64,000 nt of DNA from an uncultured Prevotella sp. (GCA_945869265.1 CAMBOI010000008.1:1-64000), one strand, 5' to 3'; shown: positions 54,386 through 62,897, counted from the first letter of the stretch. Notes: generated from the letters alone by a model not told the origin. A program made the numbers and translations.

Positions 54386-54985
54386 TCACAGGCTCTGCAG
54401 TCGTGCGATGTATTTCCCGAGGATGTCAAACTCGATGTTCACCGTCGAACCTACTTGGATGTCTTGGAAATTGGTGTGCTCGAGTGTGTAGGGGATAATA
54501 GCCACCTGGAAGGCGTTGCCGTGGGGATTGCACACCGTGAGCGACACGCCGTTGACCGTCACGCTGCCCTTTTCGACAGTGAAGTAGCCCTTGCTCGCCA
54601 TTTCGGGCGCAATGCGATATTCGAATGTGAAATACTTGCTGCCGTCGGCATCCTCGATGGCTGTGCACTGTGCTGTGCAATCCACGTGCCCCTGAACGAT
54701 GTGACCGTCGAGTCGGCCGTTCATCAGCATCGAGCGCTCCACGTTCACCTTGTCGCCCACTTTCAGCATGCCCAAGTTGCTGCGATAGAGCGTCTCCTTC
54801 ATCGCAGTCACGGTATATACTCCGTCTTCAATCTTCACCACTGTCAGGCACACACCGTTGTGAGCCACGCTCTGGTCGATTTTCAGTTCGTCGCAGAACG
54901 AGCAGCGCAGCGAGAAGTCGATGTTCTCCCTGTCGTGCTTCACATCCACTACGGTTGCAAATTCCTCTACTATTCCAGAAAACAT
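54386..54985 (-). CDS. ribE: Riboflavin synthase alpha chain
   Basis: Dismutates two 6,7-dimethyl-8-ribityllumazine molecules to riboflavin. MFSGIVEEFATVVDV is the usual start, and the two tandem lumazine-binding repeats appear as SVAHNGVCLTVVKIEDG and VNGVSLTVCNPHGNAF. The 199-residue length is normal. No other rib genes are in the window. The structured RNA ends about 60 bp upstream. Confidence 0.96.
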   Translation of the reverse strand: MFSGIVEEFATVVDVKHDRENIDFSLRCSFCDELKIDQSVAHNGVCLTVVKIEDGVYTVTAMKETLYRSNLGMLKVGDKVNVERSMLMNGRLDGHIVQGHVDCTAQCTAIEDADGSKYFTFEYRIAPEMASKGYFTVEKGSVTVNGVSLTVCNPHGNAFQVAIIPYTLEHTNFQDIQVGSTVNIEFDILGKYIARLQSL

Positions 54986-55044
54986 AATCTATAAAAAATA
55001 ATTATTATTACCTGTTATCACTTTTATATTCACAAAGGGGGAAA

Positions 55045-55258
55045 AGAATATAAAAAAGGGTCGTATCGTGATTGTGATGAAAACTCCTATTTGCATAAGA
55101 TTAGGGTGCTCACCGTCGTTGTAATCCACCGGCATTGCTGCTGTCCTGCTCCAAGGATGTGGCCCGCCATTGACAAGTGAAACGGTCCCTGTTTTCGGTA
55201 TTTTTTTGATGAGTATCCCGATCTAACCGATACGACCCGTATTCCTTTTTTCCTTTTG
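55045..55258 (-). ncRNA. Structured small RNA with terminal stem; SRP-like or 6S-like candidate
   Basis: Read on the minus strand, a consensus promoter is followed by GGGTCGTATCG near the 5' end, which pairs with CGATACGACCC 160 nt later, right before a T-run (TTTTTTAT). The enclosed rod has ACCGT/ACGGT and an apical hairpin TCCTTGGAGCAGGA flanked by CAGCAGCAATGCC. That flank resembles the AGCAGCC-AA-GGC strand of the SRP RNA domain IV, but the loop is not GGAA and the opposite strand (CCACA) is not canonical, so a 6S RNA is an alternative. No ORF with homology is seen. Identity is inferred. Confidence 0.6.
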
Positions 55259-55264
55259 TCGGTG

Positions 55265-55295
55265 CAAAGGTACGAAGATTTTCTGAAATCTCCAA
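55265..55295 (-). promoter_or_regulatory. Promoter of the structured RNA
   Basis: TTG (55295-55293), a 20-bp spacer and TACCTTTG (55272-55265) on the minus strand. The predicted start is just 5' of the RNA's terminal stem. Confidence 0.75.
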
Positions 55296-55302
55296 ATTTT
55301 TT

Positions 55303-55470
55303 CTCCACAGATTTCTTGTTTATCCACAGATTTCCACAGATGAATAATTTTATTGGATTATCACAGATTCCTTTTTATCCACAGAGTCTTTTTATTGTCC
55401 ACAGATTATCACAGATTAACACAGATTTATTTATAACTTTGTTATAATTATCACAGATTTTTTATTTTTA
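55303..55470 (-). repeat. Module B, third copy
   Basis: CCACAGATTTCTTG, CCACAGATTTCCACAGATG, TTATTGGATTATCACAGATT and AACACAGATT units in the same order as at 44296-44434, but without module A. It leads straight into module C copy 3. Confidence 0.85.
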
Positions 55471-55721
55471 GGCACGGAAATCCACGGCTTTTTTTAAAAA
55501 AAAGACACGGCTTGGCTTCGCATTGATATCCCACGGCACTTCGTGATTACGGCTTGCTTCGCAAGTTCACGGCTTAGTATGCTTTGTAGACGGGTCGCAG
55601 CTTAGTTTGTTTTTCTGCGGTAATGAGCCGTGTCTATACTTTAGTATAGCCTTTATGCAAATAAAGCCATTCCTATGCGCAGCCCAGCCGTGTCTTTGAA
55701 AAAGCCGTGTCCATCCGTGCC
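55471..55721 (-). repeat. Module C, copy 3 (251 bp, same orientation as copy 1)
   Basis: GGCACGGAAATCCACGGC to TCCATCCGTGCC, nearly the same as copy 1 except for the middle, where GCTTTGTAGACGGGTCGCAG and GCTTAGTTTGTTTTTCTGCGG replace the AT-rich ATATTTCAAT stretch. The outer arms are conserved while the centre varies. Confidence 0.9.
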
Positions 55722-55826
55722 TAAAATATATCAATCAATAATCACCCTAATCAGAGCCTTTGGCTCTTAATCTGTGCCAATCTGTGTTAATCTGTGGTCT
55801 AAAAAATCTATCTGTGGTCTAAAAAA
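55722..55826 (-). repeat. Module D, copy 2
   Basis: TCAATCAATAATCACCCTAATC, AGAGCCTTTGGCTCT and AATCTGTG units as at 44681-44833. It ends at the stop codon of the propeller sensor gene. Confidence 0.85.
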
Positions 55827-55828
55827 CA

Positions 55829-58633
55829 TCAATCCTCGATGATCTCAGCCTCCTCGATCACCTCTTCCTCGTCCGAAGCCTTATCCGCCGAACCCGAAGC
55901 ATCAGCAGAAGAAGCCTCAGTAGAAGAATCATCATCCGTGCCATCAGAGTCGGCATAGCCCTTGAGCTCCTCCTGATACTCTCGTTCTATCTTGCGACGG
56001 CGCTCCTCCTTTATATATAATAAGGTGATGGCAATCACGGCGGCAAGAATCATGTAAATCCACAAAGCACTCTCGGAGAGCAGGAAATGCTGGGGCACAA
56101 CCACCTTCAGCGTCTTGATGTCATACTTGTCGGGCGATTCCAGCAGGAATGCCCTCACCTTAAACTCGTATGTGCCGGCAGGCAAATCGCTGTAGGTGGC
56201 AGTGCGGCTCTTGTCGGCATTGTGCCAGTCTTCCTCATATCCCTCAAGCATATACTGATAGTGAATGCGGTGCTGCAACTGATAGTTGAGCGAGGCAAAG
56301 CGGATGGAGAACTCGTCGTCGTGGTCGGGCAATTCCACCTCGCGAGAGTCGGGCACGTAATAGTCGAAATTCTGGGAGAAGCGCGGCGACTGTATCTCGC
56401 CGTTGATCATGAAGTCGGTGATACGCAGCCGCATCACCGAGCCGTTTGCGCTCACCAGTTTGCTGCGGTCAACGATGTAGTAGCCGTTGAGCGTGCCAAA
56501 GAGTATCTTGCCGTTGGGCAGAGTGATGGCCGCATCCTCGGAGCACAGTGTGTCGTCAACACCGTCGAGCATGGTGAACGTGCTGAATATCTGCTTGCGC
56601 ACATCGAAGGAGCACAGGATATGGTCGGTGGCAAACCACACGTTGCCGCGGTCGTCAAAGGTGATGCTCTTGATCTCCTCGGATGGCAGACCGTCCTCAC
56701 TGCCGAATGTGTCGAATACATACACACCTTGACCATAGTCGTCGCAACGCGAAAGACCGCCACCATTCGTTCCCACCCACATCTGTCCGTTGTGGGCGCA
56801 GGCAAGGCACACTACATCCTTGCTCTGCAGATTGTCGAGCTCGTCCTCATTGTCGGCCACAACATGTATCTTCACCTTGTTGTTGTAATACGACATCACC
56901 AGAATACCGTCGGACGAGCCTGCCCATACGCGACCGTATTTGTCGAGGGCGACAGTGCGCATCTTCAGATATGAGTCGTTGGGATAGCTCTTCATCACGT
57001 TGTTGCAGTTGAGGAAGAGGCAGCGCCCGTCCTTCTCGCGCTTCACCACGTTCACTCCGCCTCCGTATGTCGCCACCCAGATATTGCCGTATTTGTCCTC
57101 TATGGTCTTATACACAAGGTCGCTGCTGATACTGTATTTGTCGCCTGGATTGTTGCGATAGTTGGTGATGTCGAAGCCGCCGGCGCACAATGCCCCGTAG
57201 CCGCCGTTCTTGGCGCGGGGCGACAGGCGGAAGAGTCCGTTGCCCTTGGTGCTTATCCAGAAGTCGCCGTGGCGGTCTTTCATTATTCCGTATATTCGGC
57301 CGAAGGGCATTCCCTTGTCCTCGCCTCTGACGATGGTCTTGTTGGTGCCGTCGGTGATGATGAGCGAGCCCTTCTTGTTGCCTATCAGCATCACATTGTA
57401 GTGGGCGTCGTAGTACATGGCGCGCGTCTCGTTCTCGTTGTTCTCTATGGCACTGTCGTCAAATAGTTTGCGCCTCTCGATGTTGCGCTTCTGTATCTCG
57501 AGTTTCTCTAGTCCCTTGCGGCTGGTGGATTCAAACACCACTCCCTCGGGCAGGGCGAGATAGGCTGCCACGGTGTTCGACAAGTCCCATGTGTTGTAGG
57601 GATTGTTGTGGAAATACTCCACCTCGTCGGTGGCGCGGTTGTAATATCCGAATCCGCCGTGGCTCATAGTCAGCCACACCGTGCCAGCCACTTCCGACAC
57701 CTTCACTCCCGTCACGTCGTATTCGGGCACTAGCACCACTTGCGTGAACTCCTTCATGTCGCCCGTCTTCTCGTTGATGCGCGTGATGCCTTGGCCGCCG
57801 GTGGATATCCATATTGTGCCGTAGCTGTCGCGGAAGATGGAGTTGATGGTTTTGCCGGTGTCCTTGATGAGTCGCGGCTCCTGACCGTAGGCACATTCGA
57901 AAATTCTGCCCGACTTGGTGCCGACATACACGTTGTAGCCATTGGAATACATCGCTGTGATGCTCTCCTCGCCCAAAAGGGCATTCTGACTCAGCGACTC
58001 GTGGTTGGCCGTCAGTCGGCGCACTCCCTTGTCGGTGCCCACCCAAAGGTCGCCCTTGTAACCCTCGACCACTACTGTCGGCTTTAGCTGTCCCGTGGTA
58101 ATTAGTTCATTCTGAAAACCATTTTTCGTGTATTTCATCTTGTATATTCCCACACCCTTCATGATAGCAATCACCTCGCCCTTCGACGTTATCGACAGGG
58201 TGTTCTGGGTCTTTAGCATCTCGTGTCCCTTCACGTTGGCAAGAGGATTGACAATGCGGTCCTTCTGACGTTCGAGCATAAACACGCGACCGTCATACAT
58301 CCTCATCCATATGTTCTGCCATTGGTCGTTGACAAGCTCTGTGATGCGGTTGTGAAGCAGCGGCACCTTCGACTGGCCGCCCGTCTTATAGTTGAAGAAA
58401 TTGAATCCGTCGAATCTCGACAGTCCGTTCCATGTGCCTATCCATATATATCCGTAGTCGTCCTGGATAATATTGGCGACGGCATTGCTGCACAGGCCAT
58501 CGTCGGTGGAGTAGTGGGACTGCGACGCGTGCATGGTTTGGCCCTCGGCGCCCTCGACGGCTCCGATGACTAATACTGCCACAAGTGAAATCTTGACAGC
58601 AATCTTCTTGGCTATTTTATTGGTCATTAACAT
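55829..58633 (-). CDS. Two-component-type propeller/Y_Y_Y sensor without kinase or output domain
   Basis: A 934-residue periplasmic sensor. A signal segment (KISLVAVLVIGAVEGAEGQ) precedes many Reg_prop repeats (DDYGYIWIGTWNGLSRFDG, DKYGNIWVATYGGGVNVV, DDRGNVWFATDHILC). A Y_Y_Y domain (YQLQHRIHYQYMLEGYEEDW) and one membrane segment (LWIYMILAAVIAITLLYI) follow, then a 60-residue acidic Ser/Asp/Glu tail. Hybrid two-component systems of this type normally continue with histidine kinase, receiver and HTH domains (about 1300-1400 residues); here they are missing. Module D starts at the stop codon. Divergent from the GH51 gene, so it may sense arabinose-containing glycans. Confidence 0.85.
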   Translation of the reverse strand: MLMTNKIAKKIAVKISLVAVLVIGAVEGAEGQTMHASQSHYSTDDGLCSNAVANIIQDDYGYIWIGTWNGLSRFDGFNFFNYKTGGQSKVPLLHNRITELVNDQWQNIWMRMYDGRVFMLERQKDRIVNPLANVKGHEMLKTQNTLSITSKGEVIAIMKGVGIYKMKYTKNGFQNELITTGQLKPTVVVEGYKGDLWVGTDKGVRRLTANHESLSQNALLGEESITAMYSNGYNVYVGTKSGRIFECAYGQEPRLIKDTGKTINSIFRDSYGTIWISTGGQGITRINEKTGDMKEFTQVVLVPEYDVTGVKVSEVAGTVWLTMSHGGFGYYNRATDEVEYFHNNPYNTWDLSNTVAAYLALPEGVVFESTSRKGLEKLEIQKRNIERRKLFDDSAIENNENETRAMYYDAHYNVMLIGNKKGSLIITDGTNKTIVRGEDKGMPFGRIYGIMKDRHGDFWISTKGNGLFRLSPRAKNGGYGALCAGGFDITNYRNNPGDKYSISSDLVYKTIEDKYGNIWVATYGGGVNVVKREKDGRCLFLNCNNVMKSYPNDSYLKMRTVALDKYGRVWAGSSDGILVMSYYNNKVKIHVVADNEDELDNLQSKDVVCLACAHNGQMWVGTNGGGLSRCDDYGQGVYVFDTFGSEDGLPSEEIKSITFDDRGNVWFATDHILCSFDVRKQIFSTFTMLDGVDDTLCSEDAAITLPNGKILFGTLNGYYIVDRSKLVSANGSVMRLRITDFMINGEIQSPRFSQNFDYYVPDSREVELPDHDDEFSIRFASLNYQLQHRIHYQYMLEGYEEDWHNADKSRTATYSDLPAGTYEFKVRAFLLESPDKYDIKTLKVVVPQHFLLSESALWIYMILAAVIAITLLYIKEERRRKIEREYQEELKGYADSDGTDDDSSTEASSADASGSADKASDEEEVIEEAEIIED

Positions 58634-58770
58634 CTTTTTTTAGTCGGTTATTATAGATTATCATTTGCGAAATTACTATTTTTTTTTGTTTTATGGGGAA
58701 TAATTGCTTCTTTTTTTTCTGGCTTAACCAAAATTAACGCAAAATCGCCCTATTTTCCGTTTTTTAGCCT

Positions 58771-58778
58771 TAACTTTG
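58771..58778 (+). promoter_or_regulatory. -7 box of the GH51 gene
   Basis: TAACTTTG fits TAnnTTTG exactly, 43 bp before the ATG. No clear TTG element. Confidence 0.5.
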
Positions 58779-58821
58779 TCCTCAAAATCTAACTTTACTA
58801 ACATCTAATTAAAAAAAGAGA

Positions 58822-61356
58822 ATGAAGAAAATAATCTTATCAGCGACGCTCGCCGTCGCAGCACTTATGTCGGAAGCCGCCGACAAGGTGTTCCTCTATT
58901 CGCCTGCCATCGACCAAGGCGTGCATGTGGCTTATGCTGCCGACGAGAGAGCTACCGCATTTTTCAATATCGGACAGATATTCCAGTCGGACTATGCCCG
59001 ATGGGGAGCCGACAAAAAAATGTACTCCGAATTTGCCATCGCGCTCGACGAGGGCGGATATGCTGCCGTCTTCCAGGTGAACGATGTGGCTCCGTGTTTC
59101 GCTGTGGCATACAGTCGCAATCTCGTCACATGGCGACCGCAGGACTATCCCCGCATGAGTCATCAGGGAGTGTTGGCACCGGTGATTGTGGCAAAGGGAG
59201 CAGGGAAATACGACGTGGTGTATCGCACAAAGGACGACAAGTATCGCAAGACGACCACCGACGCCAACTTCAGGCATTTCACCCCCGATGTGCCTGCCAC
59301 TGCCGACGAATATGCCATTGCCGACAAAAAGAGGGCAAGAGCTAAAGTGGGGAATAAGGAATTTGTAGGCAACATACTGACTATCAATGATAACGGAGAG
59401 ACTCTTAGCGGTATCAAGGCATACTTTGCCAAGCAAGCCGACAACAATGCCAAATGGGCGGAGAACTTCGCCGACGATTCCAAGCGATATGCATCGCTCA
59501 TAGCCGCTGGCAAGGCTAAGGCAAAGCTCAACATCAACGTCTTCGGCGAAAAGAAGATAAGCGACAAGCTCATCGGAATTTTCTTCGAGGACATCAGCTA
59601 TGCCGCCGACGGTGGACTGTATGCAGAGATGGTGCAAAACCGCGACTTCGAATACACGCCTGCCGACCACAGCGGATGGAACGCCTTCACAGCATGGCAA
59701 CTGGCGTCGGGCAAGCAGCCAAAGATCGTCACCTCGTCGCCGCTCAGTCAGCAGAATCCACATGCGCTCAGCATCGCTGCCGACACACTCTACAACGAGG
59801 GATGGGACGGAATGGCGCTCAAGGCTGGCGAGAAGTACGACTTCAGTATGTATGTAAAACCATCGTCGGCTAAGTCGTTTGTCGTTGCGCTCGTGGATGG
59901 CAACCGTGTGCTGGCGAGAGCGAGAATTGAAGCCAAAGGCAAGGAATGGGTGAAATATTCAGCAACGCTTACAGCGTCGGAATCCGCCTCTGCCGCTAAA
60001 CTGATGCTTGTGGCTGAGGGCAAGAAATCCGCGCTCGTGGACATGATCAGCCTGTTCCCACAGAAGACTTTCAAGGGAAGGAAGAACGGACTGCGTGCCG
60101 ATCTCGCACAGACGATTGCCGACCTGCAACCGAAGTTTGTGAGATTCCCCGGAGGCTGCATGAGCCACGGCGACGGACTGGATAATATATATAGGTGGAA
60201 ACACACCGTCGGACCGCTTCAGGATCGCACGCCCGACCGCAATATATGGAATTATCATCAGACGCGCGGACTGGGATTCTACGAATACTTCCAGTTCTGC
60301 GAGGACATCGGTGCCGAACCGCTGCCCGTGCTCGCTGCCGGTGTGCCGTGTCAGAACTCCGCTCCCGACGCCAACGGATATGGCGGACAGCAAGGCGGAA
60401 TACCTATGGACGAAATGTCTGCTTATATACAGGAGATTCTCGACATGATAGAGTGGGCCAACGGCGATCCAGCCACAAGCAAGTGGGCGAAGATGAGAGC
60501 CGAGGCAGGACATCCCGCGCCATTCAATCTCAAATACATCGGCATCGGCAACGAGGACATCATCTCGACGGCATTTGAGGATAGATTCTCGATGATATGC
60601 CGAGCCATACGCGAGAAATATCCCGAGATACAGATATGCGGCACGGCAGGACCGTTCCACAATCCGTCGTCCGACTATATCGAGGGTTGGCTCTTCGCAT
60701 TCGAACATCAGGACATCATCGACCTCGTGGACGAGCACTACTACGAGAGCGTGGGATGGTTTGTCAACAATCAGGACTACTATGACAACTACGACCGCAA
60801 GGGACCGAAGGTCTATCTCGGCGAATATGCCGCCCGAAGCGCTCACGGCAATATCGACTGCGCACTGGCAGAGGCTCTGCATCTGTGCGGTATCGAGCGC
60901 AACGGCGATGTGGTGGAGATGACTTCGTATGCACCGATGCTCTGCCACAAGAAGCATCAGAACTGGAATCCCGACATGATATACTTCGACAACGAGACCA
61001 TCGAACTCACTCCGAGTTATCATACACAACGACTCTTCTCGAAATATTCGGGCACTCACTATCTTGACTCTTACATCGACGGACTGCCCGAGGACGCACA
61101 GCGACGAGTGGCTGCCTCTATCGTATGCGACACCAAGACGGGAAAGGGCTATCTCAAGGTGGTGAACACACTGCCGGTGGCTCTCGCACTTGATGTCACA
61201 GGAATGGAAATCAGCGCCGACCGACCATTCGAGGGCTTCAGCGGAAAGCCTGGACAGGAGCGAGTGGAAGTGAAGAGCGGCAAGACGGGCAAGCTCGACA
61301 AGGACGTGTTCAAAGTGGAGCTGCCGCCATATTCGTTTAGGGTAATCGAACTCTGA
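58822..61356 (+). CDS. Secreted GH51 alpha-L-arabinofuranosidase
   Basis: An 844-residue enzyme with signal peptide MKKIILSATLAVAALMSEA. The N-terminal 180 residues (VFLYSPAIDQGVHVAYAAD, AVAYSRNLVTWRPQDYPRM) look like a partial beta-propeller of GH43 type. The GH51 part begins near 230 (DKLIGIFFEDISYAADGGLYAEM) and has FVRFPGGCMSHGDGL, acid/base GIGNED (near 577) and nucleophile LGEYAAR (near 667). It would release arabinose from arabinan or arabinoxylan. Divergent from the propeller sensor. Confidence 0.93.
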   Translation: MKKIILSATLAVAALMSEAADKVFLYSPAIDQGVHVAYAADERATAFFNIGQIFQSDYARWGADKKMYSEFAIALDEGGYAAVFQVNDVAPCFAVAYSRNLVTWRPQDYPRMSHQGVLAPVIVAKGAGKYDVVYRTKDDKYRKTTTDANFRHFTPDVPATADEYAIADKKRARAKVGNKEFVGNILTINDNGETLSGIKAYFAKQADNNAKWAENFADDSKRYASLIAAGKAKAKLNINVFGEKKISDKLIGIFFEDISYAADGGLYAEMVQNRDFEYTPADHSGWNAFTAWQLASGKQPKIVTSSPLSQQNPHALSIAADTLYNEGWDGMALKAGEKYDFSMYVKPSSAKSFVVALVDGNRVLARARIEAKGKEWVKYSATLTASESASAAKLMLVAEGKKSALVDMISLFPQKTFKGRKNGLRADLAQTIADLQPKFVRFPGGCMSHGDGLDNIYRWKHTVGPLQDRTPDRNIWNYHQTRGLGFYEYFQFCEDIGAEPLPVLAAGVPCQNSAPDANGYGGQQGGIPMDEMSAYIQEILDMIEWANGDPATSKWAKMRAEAGHPAPFNLKYIGIGNEDIISTAFEDRFSMICRAIREKYPEIQICGTAGPFHNPSSDYIEGWLFAFEHQDIIDLVDEHYYESVGWFVNNQDYYDNYDRKGPKVYLGEYAARSAHGNIDCALAEALHLCGIERNGDVVEMTSYAPMLCHKKHQNWNPDMIYFDNETIELTPSYHTQRLFSKYSGTHYLDSYIDGLPEDAQRRVAASIVCDTKTGKGYLKVVNTLPVALALDVTGMEISADRPFEGFSGKPGQERVEVKSGKTGKLDKDVFKVELPPYSFRVIEL

Positions 61357-61375
61357 CGAAAAAAAATCGAAAAAA

Positions 61376-61405
61376 GTTGTAGCATATTCTCCTCGCGTCA
61401 CGTCT
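61376..61405 (+). promoter_or_regulatory. Possible ECF-type promoter of the sigma factor gene
   Basis: GTTGTAGC (61376-61383) and CGTCT (61401-61405) spaced 17 bp resemble the AAC / CGTC core of autoregulated ECF promoters. The leader to the ATG is about 40 nt. Only moderately convincing. Confidence 0.45.
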
Positions 61406-61448
61406 AAAGTACAAAAACAGAGAAAAATTCAATAGAATATATATATAA

Positions 61449-61931
61449 ATGGAACCCAACGAGAAAGAATTCGCCCAAGTGGTGAGAGAACAGAAGTCAA
61501 CCATCTATACGGTGTGCTATATGTTCTCAAAGGACAATGATGAGGTCAACGACCTGTTCCAGGAGATACTCATCAACCTGTGGAAGGGCTTTGACTCATT
61601 CGAGGGACGAAGCGACATCCGCACATGGGTGTACAGAGTGGCGCTAAACACATGCATCACCATCGACCGCAAGAAAAAACGCAGGCGCGACAAGGAGGCT
61701 AAGGTGGAAATGGACATCAACCTATACGAGGACAACGATGCCGACACCAAGCAGGTGAAGAAACTCTATGAGCGCATCAACAAGCTCGGAGTATTCGACC
61801 GTGCCATCGTGCTGCTGTGGCTCGAAGGTATGCCGTATGACGAAATCGGACAGATAGTGGGAATATCATCCAAGAATGTCTCGGTGAAACTCGTCAGAAT
61901 ACGTGAGGAATTAAAGAATATGAACAACTAA
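61449..61931 (+). CDS. ECF RNA polymerase sigma factor
   Basis: A 160-residue group IV sigma factor with region 2 (NDEVNDLFQEILINLWKGFDSFEGRSDIRTWVYRVALN) and region 4 (AIVLLWLEGMPYDEIGQIVGISSKNVSVKLVRIREEL). There is no FecR-type anti-sigma or TonB receptor nearby; the next gene, 11 bp downstream, encodes a membrane protein that may hold the sigma factor. Confidence 0.93.
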   Translation: MEPNEKEFAQVVREQKSTIYTVCYMFSKDNDEVNDLFQEILINLWKGFDSFEGRSDIRTWVYRVALNTCITIDRKKKRRRDKEAKVEMDINLYEDNDADTKQVKKLYERINKLGVFDRAIVLLWLEGMPYDEIGQIVGISSKNVSVKLVRIREELKNMNN

Positions 61932-61942
61932 AATCTTATACA

Positions 61943-62536
61943 ATGGAAAATATTAATGAACACAACGTGAATGAACTGGAGGCAATGCGCAGCCAGATGC
62001 AACTGCTCAAGCAGAAACTGGATAATCAGGAGATCATCAACGACCAATTGCTTAGAAACGCTATGTCGGGCAAAATGTCGTGGATAAGGAAGTATATCTG
62101 GTTTAAACTGCTTGTGTTGCTTCCGCTATGTACACTCAATTTCGTGGGTCTTAAACTGATGAATCCCGGACTGTCGATATGGGCTATCGCGTCAATCCTC
62201 TTGCTTGTGCTTGTGGAGATTCTGCTCGACTTTTATATTAATAATATGTCGGCGAGCGACTGGCAGTCGGAAAATTTGTTGCAGACTGCCGACAAGCTTG
62301 TGAAGATGAAGAAGCTCAGATTGTGGCAAGTGGGATTGTCGCTGCCAGTGGCAATTGCCCTTTTCGTATGGCTCTTCTCCGGATTTGAGGACAAGGTGAT
62401 GTATTACACCGTCATTGGTGGAATCGTCGGAGGTGTAATCGGCCTCACGATAGGTATCGCCATTCTCATCAAGATGCAGAGCACCAACGACGTCCTCATC
62501 AGTCAGATACGCGAGATGAAGGATATCCAGGAATGA
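61943..62536 (+). CDS. Membrane protein paired with ECF sigma factor (putative anti-sigma)
   Basis: A 197-residue protein with a coiled-coil N-terminus (NELEAMRSQMQLLKQKLDNQEIINDQLLRNAM) and four membrane segments in two pairs (LLVLLPLCTLNFVGLKLM, WAIASILLLVLVEILL, VGLSLPVAIALFVWLFSG, YTVIGGIVGGVIGLTIGIAI). It is cotranscribed with the sigma gene. Membrane partners of this kind are common in Bacteroidetes, but the anti-sigma role is inferred. No zinc-binding anti-sigma motif. Confidence 0.8.
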   Translation: MENINEHNVNELEAMRSQMQLLKQKLDNQEIINDQLLRNAMSGKMSWIRKYIWFKLLVLLPLCTLNFVGLKLMNPGLSIWAIASILLLVLVEILLDFYINNMSASDWQSENLLQTADKLVKMKKLRLWQVGLSLPVAIALFVWLFSGFEDKVMYYTVIGGIVGGVIGLTIGIAILIKMQSTNDVLISQIREMKDIQE

Positions 62537-62581
62537 ATCAAGAGTTAATTATTTGAGATTGTAATTTATCATCATTATTTG

Positions 62582-62618
62582 TCCCTTCGCCGCAGTGATG
62601 CGCCGGAGGGATTTTTTT
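62582..62618 (+). terminator. Rho-independent terminator after the sigma factor pair
   Basis: TCCCT pairs with AGGGA with a GC-rich inner part (TCGCCG/CGCCGG) and is followed by eight T residues. Confidence 0.85.
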
Positions 62619-62641
62619 GTCTCATTATTGTCCCAGTGGAT

Positions 62642-62684
62642 AAAAAGAAAAGCCGCAAAAGGTTGACGAACAACCGATTGCGAC
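62642..62684 (-). terminator. Terminator of the tRNA transcript
   Basis: On the minus strand, GTCGCAA pairs with TTGCGGC and GGTTG with CAACC, followed by TTTTCTTTTT. It directly follows the tRNA. Confidence 0.75.
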
Positions 62685-62691
62685 TTGATAG

Positions 62692-62764
62692 TTGCGGAGG
62701 CAGGACTCGAACATGCGACCTCCAGGTTATGAGCCTGGCGAGCTACCAACTGCTCCACTCCGCG
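62692..62764 (-). tRNA. Initiator tRNA-Met (anticodon CAT)
   Basis: The 73-nt sequence folds as a cloverleaf with anticodon loop CTCATAA. The acceptor stem starts with C1 opposite A72, the unpaired end that marks initiator tRNA, and the D-stem has A11:U24; most of it matches E. coli tRNA-fMet (GTGGAGCAG, GGTAGCTCG, GGCTCATAACC). The anticodon stem has A29:U41, so only two of the usual three G:C pairs (29-31 with 39-41) are present. The T-stem has one U52-C62 mismatch. CCA is not encoded. It is preceded by a consensus promoter and followed by a terminator. Confidence 0.92.
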
Positions 62765-62787
62765 ATGTTATTTCTTATTTGCGGGTG

Positions 62788-62818
62788 CAAAGGTACTGCT
62801 AAAAATTGAAATAACCAA
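62788..62818 (-). promoter_or_regulatory. Promoter of the tRNA gene
   Basis: TTG (62818-62816), a 20-bp spacer and TACCTTTG (62795-62788) on the minus strand, 23 bp before the tRNA 5' end. Confidence 0.75.
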
Positions 62819-62897
62819 ATAATTCAGCAAGTTTTTTGCAAAAATCACCTGTTTTAGGTAAAAATTACTCTTTTTCTAACATTTTTGCGCTTTTTTC

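Noticed and set aside
55045-55258. FMN riboswitch upstream of ribE
   Set aside because: The conserved RFN sequences are not found, and the RNA has a complete terminator about 60 bp before the ribE start, with its own promoter.
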